Below are positions 44,452 to 53,512 of a DNA stretch of 64,000 nt, in pieces. The translations under genes and the position numbers were made by a program. Position 1 is the stretch's first letter. Each line of letters starts with the position of its first letter. A model generated the notes under the pieces. It worked only from the letters and a program-made list of their open reading frames with translations, did no database searches and had not been told where the DNA came from. The stretch is from Methylosinus sp. PW1 (GTDB lineage Bacteria; Pseudomonadota; Alphaproteobacteria; Rhizobiales; Beijerinckiaceae), in contig NZ_JQNK01000009.1 in the NCBI RefSeq assembly GCF_000745215.1, forward strand, positions 1,116,001 through 1,180,000, read 5' to 3'.

Positions 44452-45546
44452 TCAGCGGCGCAGCTTCCCCAGCAGCCAATCCAGCGCCTCGGGGAACACT
44501 AGCTCCCGCGTCGAGGCGATCTCCTCCGCGCTCCACCATTTCCAGCCGAGCACGTCGCTGCGCTCTATCTCGGTGAAGCCGCTGGTGTCGGGCGTGAACT
44601 CGCCCGTGCGAATGGCGTAGAAGCGCTCGTCGGCCTGGAACCAATCCTCGCCGAGCTGCATCGGAAACGCGCGCGAGAAGACGATGTCGCCGATCTCGAC
44701 GCCGGTGAGGCCGGTCTCCTCGGCGAGCTCGCGGCGGGCCGCGGCGTCGAAGGTCTCGCCGGGCTCCAGGGCGCCGCCGATCGAGCCCCAGAAATGCGAA
44801 TGTCCCTGCTCGACGAACACCGGCGACAGGCGCGTCGAATAGCGGAACAGAAGAACGCGATTCTGCTCGTCCAAAGGCAGCAGCCGCGCCGCCGGACGGC
44901 GCTCCAGCTTGCGCCCGTCATAGGGCATGACGACGCGCTCGCGCGCGCCCTCCTCCGCCCAGCGCTCGAGCGTCCAGCGACCGTCCTCATAGAGGAACCA
45001 ATTGGGCGCGGCGTGCAGCACCGGCGGATCGCGCTTCTCGGAGAGGCCGAGGCCGGTGGCGAGGCGATAGCCTATGTCCAGCACGCCCGCATGGGCGACG
45101 ATGAGCACCGTCTCGCCCGGATGCCGCGCCGCTATTGCGGTCAGCTCATCGCCGACGCGCGCGGCGAAAGCGGAGAGCGTCTCGCCGCCTGGAATGAGGA
45201 AATCCGCCTGACGCTGGCGGTGCTTGGCGTGCTCGCTCGGAAAGGCGCGGTCGACATCGTCGAAGGTCATGCCGTGCCATTCGCCGTCGTCTTTCTCGCG
45301 CAGCGCGACGCTCGTCTCTATGGGCAGGCCGAGCCGGCGCGCCAGCGGCGTGACGGTCTGCACAGCGCGCTCGAGATCGCTGCTGTAGATGCGGTCGAAA
45401 CGGGTGGAGCCGAGCTCTCGCGCCAGCGCCTCGGCCTGCGCCAGCCCTCTCACATTCAGGGGGATGTTCAGCTGCCCCTGAACGCGCCTCTCGAGATTCC
45501 AATTCGTTTCGCCGTGCCGTGCGAGACAGATGCGCGTGCGCGCCAT
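44452..45546 (-). CDS. Histidine phosphatase - NUDIX hydrolase fusion
   Basis: 364 residues joining two enzymes. N-terminal phosphoglycerate-mutase-like histidine phosphatase (about 1-200): LARHGETNWN with phospho-acceptor His11, the EKDDGEWHG segment and VLIVAHAGVLD with the second His. C-terminal NUDIX domain (about 215-364) with the full box GALEPGETFDAAARRELAEE followed by TGL. The two reactions could act in sequence on a nucleotide or cofactor, for example pyrophosphate hydrolysis then dephosphorylation. Start at 45546 has a GGAG site at good spacing; 45552 is too close to it. Confidence 0.88.
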   Translation of the reverse strand: MARTRICLARHGETNWNLERRVQGQLNIPLNVRGLAQAEALARELGSTRFDRIYSSDLERAVQTVTPLARRLGLPIETSVALREKDDGEWHGMTFDDVDRAFPSEHAKHRQRQADFLIPGGETLSAFAARVGDELTAIAARHPGETVLIVAHAGVLDIGYRLATGLGLSEKRDPPVLHAAPNWFLYEDGRWTLERWAEEGARERVVMPYDGRKLERRPAARLLPLDEQNRVLLFRYSTRLSPVFVEQGHSHFWGSIGGALEPGETFDAAARRELAEETGLTGVEIGDIVFSRAFPMQLGEDWFQADERFYAIRTGEFTPDTSGFTEIERSDVLGWKWWSAEEIASTRELVFPEALDWLLGKLRR

Positions 45547-46045
45547 TGACATTCTCCGGGATAGCCGCACGTCCTAACGATGAAACGCCTTTCCGTCCAG
45601 CGGGACTGTGCGACGCACAATGGCGGGCGACAAATCCTATGGGCGTCGACGGTTTCCCCGGCCGCCGCCCCGCGCGCGGGCGGCTGCGTCCGGGCCAGCG
45701 CGAAAGCTTTGTCTGGACAGCCGGCATCACTCTAGAATTCTAGTGAATTAGTGATCCGCTGGCTGCGCAAAAAGCGCGGGCGGGGCGGCGGAACCCTTTC
45801 AGCGGCAGAAATTTTCTGCTCCGCGGCGGATTCGATGCTGGCGTTTTCCTTCTTGCGTGATAGTCGATATATCTATTCTATCCGCTTCGCCGCCCATGGG
45901 TTTCGGCGCGCTCCCCTCGCGTTTCGCCATCGCGAAATCGCCTCGCTCGAGGCGCAGATCGCGAGACAGCCCATGGGGTTTGCCGACTTGCTGGAGGCGA
46001 GGCTCGCGCTCACTGCGGCGCGCGGACGGGAGAGATTGCGAAGCG
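45547..46045. other. Gene-free region upstream of the Rrf2 gene
   Basis: No convincing gene. Contains a perfect 12-bp palindrome CTAGAATTCTAG (45732-45743) and an AT-rich patch GATAGTCGATATATCTATTC near 45855-45875 that loosely resembles IscR/Rrf2-type sites. These are candidates for regulatory sequence of the Rrf2 gene at 46046. Confidence 0.5.
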
Positions 46046-46480
46046 ATGCTGTCCAACAAAGCGAAATACGGGCTCAAGGCGCTGATCCATCTCGCCGGCG
46101 CCGAAGGGCAGTGCCTCGCCGGCGACATGGCGACGCAGAACAACATCCCGCGCAAGTTCCTCGACGCGATTCTGCTGGAATTGCGCAACGCCGGCATTCT
46201 CAACAGCAAGAAGGGCAAGGGCGGCGGCTATCACCTCGCCCGTCCGGCCGACAAGATCACCGTCGGCCAGATCATCCGCATTCTCGACGGCCCGCTCGCG
46301 CCCATCGCCTGCGCCAGCCGCACCGCCTATCAGCGCTGCAACGACTGCCCGGACGAGGACGCCTGCGCGATTCGCGATCTGATGCTGGACGTGCGCGACG
46401 CCATGGCGCTGATCCTCGATCGCACCAGCATCGCCTCGCTGCGCGGCAGGGGACGGCGGTCGGCGCAAATCCTGCGCTGA
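46046..46480 (+). CDS. Rrf2-family regulator with a Cys cluster
   Basis: 144 residues. Winged HTH at the N-terminus: MLSNKAKYGLKALIHLAG, MATQNNIPRKFLDAILLELR, then the wing KKGKGGGYHLARP, all classic Rrf2. Cys89, Cys98, Cys101 and Cys107 (IACASRTAYQRCNDCPDEDAC) are placed where IscR/NsrR/RirA bind a Fe-S cluster, though the spacing (8, 2, 5) differs from IscR. Likely a redox, iron or cysteine sensor. No Fe-S assembly genes are adjacent. It meets thiD tail to tail with 2 bases between. Confidence 0.88.
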   Translation: MLSNKAKYGLKALIHLAGAEGQCLAGDMATQNNIPRKFLDAILLELRNAGILNSKKGKGGGYHLARPADKITVGQIIRILDGPLAPIACASRTAYQRCNDCPDEDACAIRDLMLDVRDAMALILDRTSIASLRGRGRRSAQILR

Positions 46481-46482
46481 TT

Positions 46483-47292
46483 TCAGCTTTTCCAGAGAGA
46501 CTGGAGAAGGTGCGGCGGCCCGCGCCCGCCGCCGAGCGCGAGCACATCCGCCGCGCCGAGCGCCTCTGTCAAAAAATCCTTGGCCGAGCGAATCGCCGGG
46601 ACCAGCTCGGCGCCATGCGCGAGATTCGCCGCTATGGCGGAGGAGAGCGCGCAGCCGGTGCCGTGAAGATTGCGCGTCGCCACGCGCGCGCCGTGGAACG
46701 CGTGAACATCCTCGCCCGCGACGAGAATGTCGAGCGGCTCGCCCTCGAGATGCCCGCCCTTCATCAGCACGGCGCGGGCGCCGCGCGCCACGAGCGCCCT
46801 TCCCTGCGCCACCATCTCCTGTGGCGTGGCGGCGTCTGACGCTCCGAGCAGGGCCGCCGCCTCCGGCAGATTGGGCGTGACCAGAGCCGCGAGCGGAAAG
46901 AGCCGAGCGATCACGGCCTCGACCAGCCCGGTGGCGGAGAGCGAATCCCCGCTCGTCGCGACCAGCACGGGATCGAGGACGATGCGCCGCGCGCCGGCGC
47001 GGGCGAGAGAGTCCGCCGCCGCCTGCGCGATCACAGGCTCGGCCAGCATGCCGATCTTGACCGCATCCACCTCTATATCGGCGAAGATGGCGTCGATCTG
47101 CGCGGCGACGACCGGCGCCGGAACCACATGGACGAGGCTGACGCCGCGCGTGTTCTGCGCGGTCAGCGCCGTGATCGCCGCCATGCCATAGCAGCGCAGC
47201 GCCGAAAACGTCTTGAGATCGCCCTGCACGCCGGCGCCGCCGCTCGGATCGGAACCGGCGATCGACAGAACTTTGGGAATTTGGGCGGCCAT
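46483..47292 (-). CDS. thiD: Hydroxymethylpyrimidine/phosphomethylpyrimidine kinase
   Basis: 269 residues, standard length. Phosphorylates HMP to HMP-P and HMP-PP in thiamine biosynthesis. Motifs: SIAGSDPSGGAGVQGDLKTF near residue 10 (substrate site), ALTAQNTRGV, KIGMLAE, DPVLVATSGDSL, TPNLPEAAALLG and the active-site GTGCALSSAIAANLAHG. There is no TPP riboswitch in front, because the WD40-like gene ends only 20 bases upstream; the two may be co-transcribed. Confidence 0.93.
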   Translation of the reverse strand: MAAQIPKVLSIAGSDPSGGAGVQGDLKTFSALRCYGMAAITALTAQNTRGVSLVHVVPAPVVAAQIDAIFADIEVDAVKIGMLAEPVIAQAAADSLARAGARRIVLDPVLVATSGDSLSATGLVEAVIARLFPLAALVTPNLPEAAALLGASDAATPQEMVAQGRALVARGARAVLMKGGHLEGEPLDILVAGEDVHAFHGARVATRNLHGTGCALSSAIAANLAHGAELVPAIRSAKDFLTEALGAADVLALGGGRGPPHLLQSLWKS

Positions 47293-47312
47293 CTCGCCTC
47301 CCGCTCTTTGTC

Positions 47313-48326
47313 TTATTTCTTCGGCAGCATCAGCACGCCGGCCGCGCCATTCTCGGCGCCGACGAGGAGCCGTGTTCCCTTGGCGTCCCAGCTCAGAGCC
47401 GAAATGCGCGCCGGCTCGCCCTGGTCCGGGGCGCGCACCAGCAGCTCGGCGGCGTCGGTGAGGCGGCAGAGCAGCACCATGCCATCCTCATAGCCGATCG
47501 CCACGGCGAGCGCGCTCGGATGGAAGGCGACGCGCGTCACCTTCACCTCCGCCCGCACGCCACATTCGCGCGGCGCCTCGCCCATCGGCCCGTCCTTGGC
47601 TTGGAAGGGCCAGACGACGCAGGCGTCGGCGCCGGAGGTGGCGAGCCATTTGCCGTCATGCGACCAGGAGAGCGAGCGCGTCTTCGCCGGATAGCCGGCC
47701 ATGCGCATATTCTTGCCATCGGAGACGCGCCAGCCGTGCAGCATGTTCTCCTGCATGGTGGTGAGCACGAATTTGCCGTCCGGCGAGACCGTCGCGTCGA
47801 TATGCGAGCCCTTCCACTCCAGAAACTCCGGCGCGCCCGCATTGGGGAACCACAGCGAGACGCCATTGTAGTGAGCGATGGCGAGCCGATAGCCCTTGGG
47901 AAAAAAGGCGATTCCGCGCGAGCTCGACGGCAGCGGCAGCGTCTTGACCTCGCCCTTTGGCGTGCGCGCGCGCAGCTCGCGGCCGACGGACCAGGCGAGC
48001 GTCCCATCGAAGCGCGCGGCGACGGCGTCGATCCATTTGCCCTTCTCATCGGCGATGATCTCGAGCCCGCCGACGCTGTCCGACGCGACGACGCGGCCAT
48101 CGTCGCCGCCGGTGATCAGCCGCCGCCCGTCGCTCGCCGCGACCAATATGGCGCCGTCCGCATGGGCGACGACATGCCGAGGCGCATCGCCTTCGAGAAG
48201 GACGAGCCGCCCATCGGCGAGCGCGAGCACGGGCGTCTCGCCGAGAAAGGCGGCGGCGACGACCTCCGCGCCGGCGTCGAAGGGCGTGAAAGCGGAAGTG
48301 AGGGAGGGAGCAGCGCCAAAGGTCAC
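47313..48326 (-). CDS. WD40-like beta-propeller protein
   Basis: 337 residues, GTG start. Seven or so propeller blades with WD-like ends: WSHDGKWLATSGADACVVWP is the clearest, also DGRRLITGGDDGRVVASD, SPDGKFVLTTMQ. No catalytic motif or signal peptide is seen, so it is probably a cytoplasmic scaffold. In Hyphomicrobiales such genes occur near Zn or cobalamin GTPases, but none is present here. Confidence 0.82.
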   Translation of the reverse strand: MTFGAAPSLTSAFTPFDAGAEVVAAAFLGETPVLALADGRLVLLEGDAPRHVVAHADGAILVAASDGRRLITGGDDGRVVASDSVGGLEIIADEKGKWIDAVAARFDGTLAWSVGRELRARTPKGEVKTLPLPSSSRGIAFFPKGYRLAIAHYNGVSLWFPNAGAPEFLEWKGSHIDATVSPDGKFVLTTMQENMLHGWRVSDGKNMRMAGYPAKTRSLSWSHDGKWLATSGADACVVWPFQAKDGPMGEAPRECGVRAEVKVTRVAFHPSALAVAIGYEDGMVLLCRLTDAAELLVRAPDQGEPARISALSWDAKGTRLLVGAENGAAGVLMLPKK

Positions 48327-48466
48327 GATCGGGAACGCCTCGGGGGAAAGGCCGCTGCGGCGCGGCGGCTTCTCTATAGCGGATTTGCCGGGCCGGGCTC
48401 AAATGGCGCCGCATGTGGCGCCGTTCTTTCATGCCGAAGGGTCTCGAGCCGGCAGGGAGGAGCCAG

Positions 48467-48793
48467 ATGCAGCAAAAGCCCGACAGCGACGATTATCTCG
48501 CTCTTTTCGGCCGCTACAAGGAGGATTTCGGGGACGTCTACATGGACCCGGAGGACGAGCGCTTCCGGCTGCTCTTCGACCAGATTTGCCGCATGCTCAC
48601 GCAGCCTTCCTCTTTCAATCTCAGCCTGCCCGAGCAGTTTCGAACGACCGCGTCCCGCTATCTCGCCGGCGACGCTCACACGGTCGCCCATATGAAGACG
48701 ATCGAGAACCGCCATTTCATGCTCAGCGATCTTTTCGACTACATCCATCTCGTGAAGACGATGGGCGGCTCCTGGGACCAGCGCGGCCGATAA
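48467..48793 (+). CDS. Hypothetical protein, 108 aa
   Basis: 108 residues from the ATG at 48467, which has a strong AGGGAGGAG site. It is acidic and mostly helical (YLALFGRYKEDFGDVYMD, FRLLFDQICRML), without membrane helices or recognised motifs. Divergent from the WD40-like gene by 140 bases and facing the GGDEF-EAL gene tail to tail. Function unknown. Confidence 0.72.
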   Translation: MQQKPDSDDYLALFGRYKEDFGDVYMDPEDERFRLLFDQICRMLTQPSSFNLSLPEQFRTTASRYLAGDAHTVAHMKTIENRHFMLSDLFDYIHLVKTMGGSWDQRGR

Positions 48794-48823
48794 AAATCGA
48801 AGGCGCGGGGCTCCTCCGTTTCG

Positions 48824-50803
48824 TCAAGCGGCCGAGACCGCCGTCGGCGCCGGCGCGGCGGCGGCGGCCATCGCCAGAAAAGCGCCGAGCGGCATCGGCC
48901 GACCGAACAGAAACCCCTGCAGGCGCTGGCAGCCAGCGAGGCCGAGCACATAGGCCTGCTCCTCTGTCTCCACGCCCTCGGCGGTCACGGCCATGTCGAG
49001 CGCATTGGCCATGTGAATGGCGCCGGCGACGAGCACGCCGGTCGATTTCTCGATCGTCACCCGATCGACCAGCGATTTGTCCAGCTTGATGCGGTCGAAG
49101 CCGTATTTCTGCAGATAGGCGATGCTGGTGTAGCCGGCGCCGAAATCATCCAGCGCCACGGCGACGCCCAGCGTCTTCAGGAAGGAGATCACCGCCGCCG
49201 CCCGCTGCGGATGATCGATCAGATAGCCCTCCGTCACCTCGAGCTCGAGACGCGCGGAGGAGAAGCCGGTCTCCAGCAGGGTCCGCATCACCGCGCGCTC
49301 GAAATCGGGATCGCGGAACTGAGCGGGCGAGACATTGACGGCGACCTTGATCGCCTCGACATCGAGAAAATCCTCGCAGGCCCGACGCAGCACGAACAGG
49401 CCGAGCTGATTGATGAGCCCGCTGCGCTCGGCGATCGGAACGAACTGATCGGGCGGGAGCTCGCCCTCCGGCCGTCGCGGCCAGCGCACCAGCGCCTCGA
49501 CGGCGACGACGCGATTTTCCGCTGCGCCGACGATGGGCTGATAGACCACCTCGAGCTCGTCGGCGCGCAGGGCGCGGCGCAGCTGATCCTCTATGTCCTG
49601 CTGGCGCTGGCGCTCGAGATCGAGATCGGGCGTGTAGATCCTCACGCCCGATTTGCCATTGGCCTTGACGTGATACATGGCGATATCGGCGCGACGGAAC
49701 AGCTCCTGCGCGTCGCAGCCGTCCGCCTCCGTGCAGCAGACGCCGACGCTCGCGCCGATCTGCACCGCGCGATCGCCGATGCGGATTGGACGCGCGAGCG
49801 CCGTGAGCGCGCCGCTGGCGAAGGCGCGCGCCGCGCGCTCGGCGTCCGCGGCCGAGACCACCGCCGCGAACTCGTCGCCGCCGACGCGCGCCAGCATCGC
49901 GCCCTCGGGCAGAAGGCAGAGGAACTCTTTGGCCACTATGTCGATCAGCCGATCGCCGGTCGAATGTCCGTAAGTGTCGTTGACGTCCTTGAAGCCATCG
50001 AGATCGATATAGACGACGGCGGTGGGCGTCGCGCCGGCGCCGCGGCTGCACTGGTCGAGCCTGGTCATCAGCGCGCGGCGATTGGGCAGGCCGCTCAGCG
50101 CGTCCATATTGGCGAGACGCGAATTCTCGTCGCTGAGCCGCTGCGTCTCGGCCTGCTTCTCCGCCAGCGAGCGGCGCGAGGCCACGAGATGCGCGAAATC
50201 GCGGTAATAGATCATCAATATCGCGATCATGCCGATGGCGGCGAGCGCCAGATTGATCGCCGCTGCGCGAAAATGCCCCTCGTCCGCGAAAAAGAAGAAG
50301 AGGCTGAAAGGCGCGACGCCGACCAAGGTCACGTTGAGCGCCGCCGAGCGCAGATGCATCAGGCAGAAGTTGCAGCTGATCATCGTCAAGGCCAGGAAGA
50401 AGACGATCTGCGCCTTCGCATAGGCGTCGCCGTCGCCATAGCTGTAGAGCGACAGGCCCCAGGCGGTGAAGGCCAAGGCGATGAAAAAGGCCAGCCTGTT
50501 GGTGCGCTGCATTTGACGGATGGCGATGTCGTCCGGCACCTGCGAGCGCCCGATCCGCCACCAGGCGACGCCGCGCAGAAGGCAGAGGCCGCAAAGCGCG
50601 CTCGGCGCATAGACGGACAGCCACGGATGGCCGAATTTCGCGAAGGTGAACATCACGGCGAGCGCGTTGGTCGCCAGGATGAAATAGAGAAGCGGAATCT
50701 GCCGCGCAAAGGCGCGAAACTGTGCGCGAATCAGCTCCACGTCGTCGGTCGGAACGCTGAACAAAGAATGTAGTTTACTTATGAGACTATTCTTCAAGAT
50801 CAA
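48824..50803 (-). CDS. Membrane GGDEF-EAL protein (c-di-GMP cyclase/phosphodiesterase)
   Basis: 659 residues. About six membrane helices (35-195), GGDEF domain (about 240-395) with intact RVGGDEFAAVV, and EAL domain (about 410-650) with EALVRW, NVSPAQFRD, ELEVTEGYLI and LDDFGAGYTSIAYLQ. The residues for both activities are present; the usual RxxD inhibitory site before GGDEF is absent. It therefore could make or break c-di-GMP. The start is TTG at 50803, with AAAGG just upstream, since no ATG fits before the first helix. Confidence 0.92.
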   Translation of the reverse strand: MILKNSLISKLHSLFSVPTDDVELIRAQFRAFARQIPLLYFILATNALAVMFTFAKFGHPWLSVYAPSALCGLCLLRGVAWWRIGRSQVPDDIAIRQMQRTNRLAFFIALAFTAWGLSLYSYGDGDAYAKAQIVFFLALTMISCNFCLMHLRSAALNVTLVGVAPFSLFFFFADEGHFRAAAINLALAAIGMIAILMIYYRDFAHLVASRRSLAEKQAETQRLSDENSRLANMDALSGLPNRRALMTRLDQCSRGAGATPTAVVYIDLDGFKDVNDTYGHSTGDRLIDIVAKEFLCLLPEGAMLARVGGDEFAAVVSAADAERAARAFASGALTALARPIRIGDRAVQIGASVGVCCTEADGCDAQELFRRADIAMYHVKANGKSGVRIYTPDLDLERQRQQDIEDQLRRALRADELEVVYQPIVGAAENRVVAVEALVRWPRRPEGELPPDQFVPIAERSGLINQLGLFVLRRACEDFLDVEAIKVAVNVSPAQFRDPDFERAVMRTLLETGFSSARLELEVTEGYLIDHPQRAAAVISFLKTLGVAVALDDFGAGYTSIAYLQKYGFDRIKLDKSLVDRVTIEKSTGVLVAGAIHMANALDMAVTAEGVETEEQAYVLGLAGCQRLQGFLFGRPMPLGAFLAMAAAAAPAPTAVSAA

Positions 50804-51036
50804 CGACCTTTCAGGCGCTCGTCGCCCGCAAATCGAAAAATGGCCGCATCGGAAGCTTAGGCAAAAACGATGGCGATTTGGTTAAAATCGAGAAAGTAAT
50901 TGCGCCGTGACGATGCGACGCGCCGTCCCCGGCGGAGGCCTGGACGAAATGCGAAACGGACCAATGTCATGCGGGGGAACGGCTCCCCCGTCGGTGAGCC
51001 GTCGCCTCGCGGCATCGAAATTCCGAGGAGCCAAGC

Positions 51037-51672
51037 ATGAGCACGAGCAGCGTATCCGGCGAACCGTTTCGCGGCAGCCCGTTCGATCTGAACAAGCTGG
51101 AAGCGAAGAACGCCATTCTCGCCCATAATTGGTGGGCCATCGGCCTGCGCGGCCTCGCGGCGATCATTTTCGGCCTCATCGCCGTGTTCCAGCCCGGCGT
51201 GACCATATTGTCGCTGGTGCTGGTCTTCGCGATCTTCGCCGCCGTGGACGGCATAGCGACGATCGTCGCCGCCGTGCGCGCCGCGCGGCAGGGCGAGGCT
51301 TGGCTGTTTCTCTTCCTCGCCGGTCTGGTGAAGATCGCCGCCGGCGCCTTCGCGGCCTTCTGGCCGGGCATCACCGCTCTCATCTTCGTGGCCGTGTTCG
51401 GCGCGGGCGAGGTCGTCGGCGGCGCGCTCACCTTCGGCTCCGCGCTCGATCTGAAGGAGGATCACGGCCGCTGGTGGCTGGCGCTGGGCGGCCTGCTCGC
51501 CGTGGTGTTCGGCCTGTTCCTGCTGCTGACGCCGGTCATCGGCGCGGTGGTGCTCACCTGGTGGCTCGGCATCTACGCCATAGCGCTCGGCATTGTGGAG
51601 CTGATCCTGGCCTTCCGGCTGCACGCCCGCCATGTCGAGCATCCGCCGCTGGCGCATCCGCAGGGCGCGTGA
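51037..51672 (+). CDS. HdeD-family acid-resistance membrane protein
   Basis: 211 residues with six hydrophobic helices. HdeD/DUF308 pattern: WWAIGLRGLAAIIFGLIAVF and WWLALGGLLAVVFGLFLLL, which are internal repeats with a W-x-x-x-x-x-G core. In E. coli HdeD helps survive acid at high cell density; the mechanism is unknown. CGAGGAG ribosome-binding site precedes the ATG. It runs toward the terminator at 51687-51721, which serves the opposite strand. Confidence 0.88.
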   Translation: MSTSSVSGEPFRGSPFDLNKLEAKNAILAHNWWAIGLRGLAAIIFGLIAVFQPGVTILSLVLVFAIFAAVDGIATIVAAVRAARQGEAWLFLFLAGLVKIAAGAFAAFWPGITALIFVAVFGAGEVVGGALTFGSALDLKEDHGRWWLALGGLLAVVFGLFLLLTPVIGAVVLTWWLGIYAIALGIVELILAFRLHARHVEHPPLAHPQGA

Positions 51673-51686
51673 TCGCCGGATCGGAC

Positions 51687-51721
51687 AAAAAAATCGGGGC
51701 GCCCGCAGCCACAGGCGCCCC
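51687..51721 (-). terminator. Intrinsic terminator of the minus-strand gene at 51758
   Basis: 8-bp stem (GGGGCGCC 51696-51703, GGCGCCCC 51714-51721); the A-run at 51687-51693 is a T-tract on the minus strand. It ends the transcript of the 88-residue gene. Confidence 0.85.
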
Positions 51722-51757
51722 GTGCCCCCTTCCCGCCCCCGCGGAAAGCTCGCGAAA

Positions 51758-52024
51758 TCAGTCGATCGAGGAAATCTTGATCGGCGAATCGAGATCGGCG
51801 TGAACGACCTTGAGGCCCGCCTTGGCGACGGCCGCCTCATCGGCGTACCAGGTCGACTCGTGATCGAGCCCGCCATATTTGTTGAAGACCATCACATATT
51901 TGGCCTTCAAATCCACCTCGCAGCGCAGCCCTTTGCCGGGCTGGCCGATGGGCCGCATCTTGCCGTCCCAATCGATGAAATAGCCCCCGGTCTCCTCGGA
52001 CATTTCCTGTTCCCTTTCGGACAT
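51758..52024 (-). CDS. Hypothetical protein, 88 aa
   Basis: 88 residues (or 81 from ATG 52003). Beta-rich, with GGYFIDWDGKMRPIG and KAKYVMVFNKYGGLDHESTW; no signal peptide, no membrane helix, no known motif. The GGAG at suitable distance favours the start at 52024. Own promoter likely in the 120-base gap to dapE and a clear terminator behind it, so it is a monocistronic gene. Confidence 0.72.
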   Translation of the reverse strand: MSEREQEMSEETGGYFIDWDGKMRPIGQPGKGLRCEVDLKAKYVMVFNKYGGLDHESTWYADEAAVAKAGLKVVHADLDSPIKISSID

Positions 52025-52143
52025 TTGTCTCCGTAGTCGCGAGGAAGCAGTTTTTGGGCCAGGGAGGTCGGGAGCGATTAGCGAGCTGCGCTATTCGCTA
52101 CTCGCTCATTGCAGAGCCCCTCGCATTTCCCTAACTTCCGTCC

Positions 52144-53301
52144 ATGACTCTCTCCCCCGCCCTTTCCATCACCCGCGATCTCCTTCGCTGCCCTTCCGTC
52201 ACCCCGGCCGACGCCGGCGCGCTCGGCGTGCTCGAGCAGCGCTTGAAGGAGGCGGGCTTCGTCACGCATCGGCTGGTCTTCACAGAGGAAGGCACGCCGG
52301 ACATCGACAATCTCTTCGCCAAGATCGGCGAGGGCCGGCCGCATCTCGTCTTCGCCGGCCATACCGATGTGGTGCCGAGCGGCAATCCAGAGCGCTGGCG
52401 CTTCGATCCCTTCTCCGGCGAGATCGCCGACGGCAAGATTTTCGGCCGCGGCGCCTCCGATATGAAGGGCGGCATCGCCGCCTTCGCCGCCGCCGCAATC
52501 GACTATGTGAAGGAGCATGGCGCGCCCAAGGGCGCCATCTCCTTCCTCATCACCGGCGACGAGGAAGGACCGGCCGTCAATGGCACGGTGAAAATGCTCG
52601 ATTGGGCGAAGGCCCATGGCGAGATCTTCGACCATTGCATCGTCGGCGAGCCGACCAATGTCAAAGAGCTCGGCGACACGATCAAGATCGGCCGGCGCGG
52701 CTCGCTCAACGGGCGTCTCGTGGTGCGCGGCAAGCAGGGCCATTCCGCCCATCCGCATCGCGCGGAAAATCCGACGCCCGTCGTGGCCCGCATCGTCACG
52801 GCGCTGTCGACGCATCGCTTCGACGAAGGGACGGAGCATTTCGACCGCTCCAATCTCGAGGTGACGTCGATCGACATCGGCAATCAGGCGGCCAATGTCA
52901 TTCCCGGCGAGGCGCGCGCGCGCTTCAACATTCGCTTCAACAATGTGTGGACGCTGGAAACGCTGCAGGCGGAAATCCGCCGCGTGATCGAGACCGCCGC
53001 CGCCGGCGCGAAAGTGGAGGTGGAGTTCCTGCCCTGCAATTCGCTGCCCTTCCTCACCGCGCCGGGTGATTTCAGCGCGCTGGTCGCCGGCGCGATCGAG
53101 GAGATGACGGGTCGCCGTCCGGGCCTTTCGACCAGCGGCGGAACCTCGGACGCACGCTTCATCACGCGCGATTGTCCGGTGCTGGAGTTCGGCCTCCTCA
53201 ACGAGTCGATCCATGCGGTGGACGAGCATGCGTGCATCGCGGATGTCGATGGGCTGACGGCGATCTACAAGCGCATCATCGAGACGTATTTCGCGCGCTG
53301 A
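52144..53301 (+). CDS. dapE: Succinyl-diaminopimelate desuccinylase
   Basis: 385 residues. Zn-dependent hydrolase of N-succinyl-LL-diaminopimelate in lysine and peptidoglycan synthesis. Ligand His in [11 protein letters not shown], Asp in [14 protein letters not shown], catalytic Glu-Glu in [11 protein letters not shown], and the lid-domain [20 protein letters not shown]. Start ATG 52144. A repeat region follows the gene. Confidence 0.95.
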   Translation: MTLSPALSITRDLLRCPSVTPADAGALGVLEQRLKEAGFVTHRLVFTEEGTPDIDNLFAKIGEGRPHLVFAGHTDVVPSGNPERWRFDPFSGEIADGKIFGRGASDMKGGIAAFAAAAIDYVKEHGAPKGAISFLITGDEEGPAVNGTVKMLDWAKAHGEIFDHCIVGEPTNVKELGDTIKIGRRGSLNGRLVVRGKQGHSAHPHRAENPTPVVARIVTALSTHRFDEGTEHFDRSNLEVTSIDIGNQAANVIPGEARARFNIRFNNVWTLETLQAEIRRVIETAAAGAKVEVEFLPCNSLPFLTAPGDFSALVAGAIEEMTGRRPGLSTSGGTSDARFITRDCPVLEFGLLNESIHAVDEHACIADVDGLTAIYKRIIETYFAR

Positions 53302-53315
53302 AACCTCTCGGCCTT

Positions 53316-53501
53316 CGGAAACAAAATAGGTTCGCGCGCCCTTCTCCCGCGCAGGGGGAGAAGGTGGCCCGACGAAGTCGGGTCGGATGAGGGCCGCCGC
53401 GGTTCTCCGCGCTCTAGATTGCCGATCATGTCGTCGCTGGACGAGCCCTCATCCGACCCTCGCTAACGCGAGGGCCACCTTCTCCCACGAGTGGGAGAAG
53501 G
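53316..53501. repeat. Palindromic intergenic repeat, family 2, pair D
   Basis: Two half-elements of the family also seen at 13149-13300. The first (about 53340-53393) runs CCTTCTCCC, GGGAGAAGGTGGCCC, GGTCGGATGAGGGC; the second (about 53446-53501) is inverted, GCCCTCATCCGACCC, GGGCCACCTTCTCCC, GTGGGAGAAGG. The order of the halves is reversed relative to 13149-13300. The A-rich GAAACAAAATAGGTTCGCGC before the first half matches the spacer of the other copy. Confidence 0.82.
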
Positions 53502-53512
53502 GGAGCGCGCCT

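Noticed and set aside
45726..45760. Possible cloning-vector polylinker (TCTAGA overlapping GAATTC)
   Set aside because: The surrounding sequence is continuous with the GC-rich chromosome and no other vector sequence is seen; the palindrome is more likely natural.
47293..47312. TPP riboswitch upstream of thiD
   Set aside because: Only 20 bases separate thiD from the upstream gene, too short for the element, and no THI-box sequence was seen.
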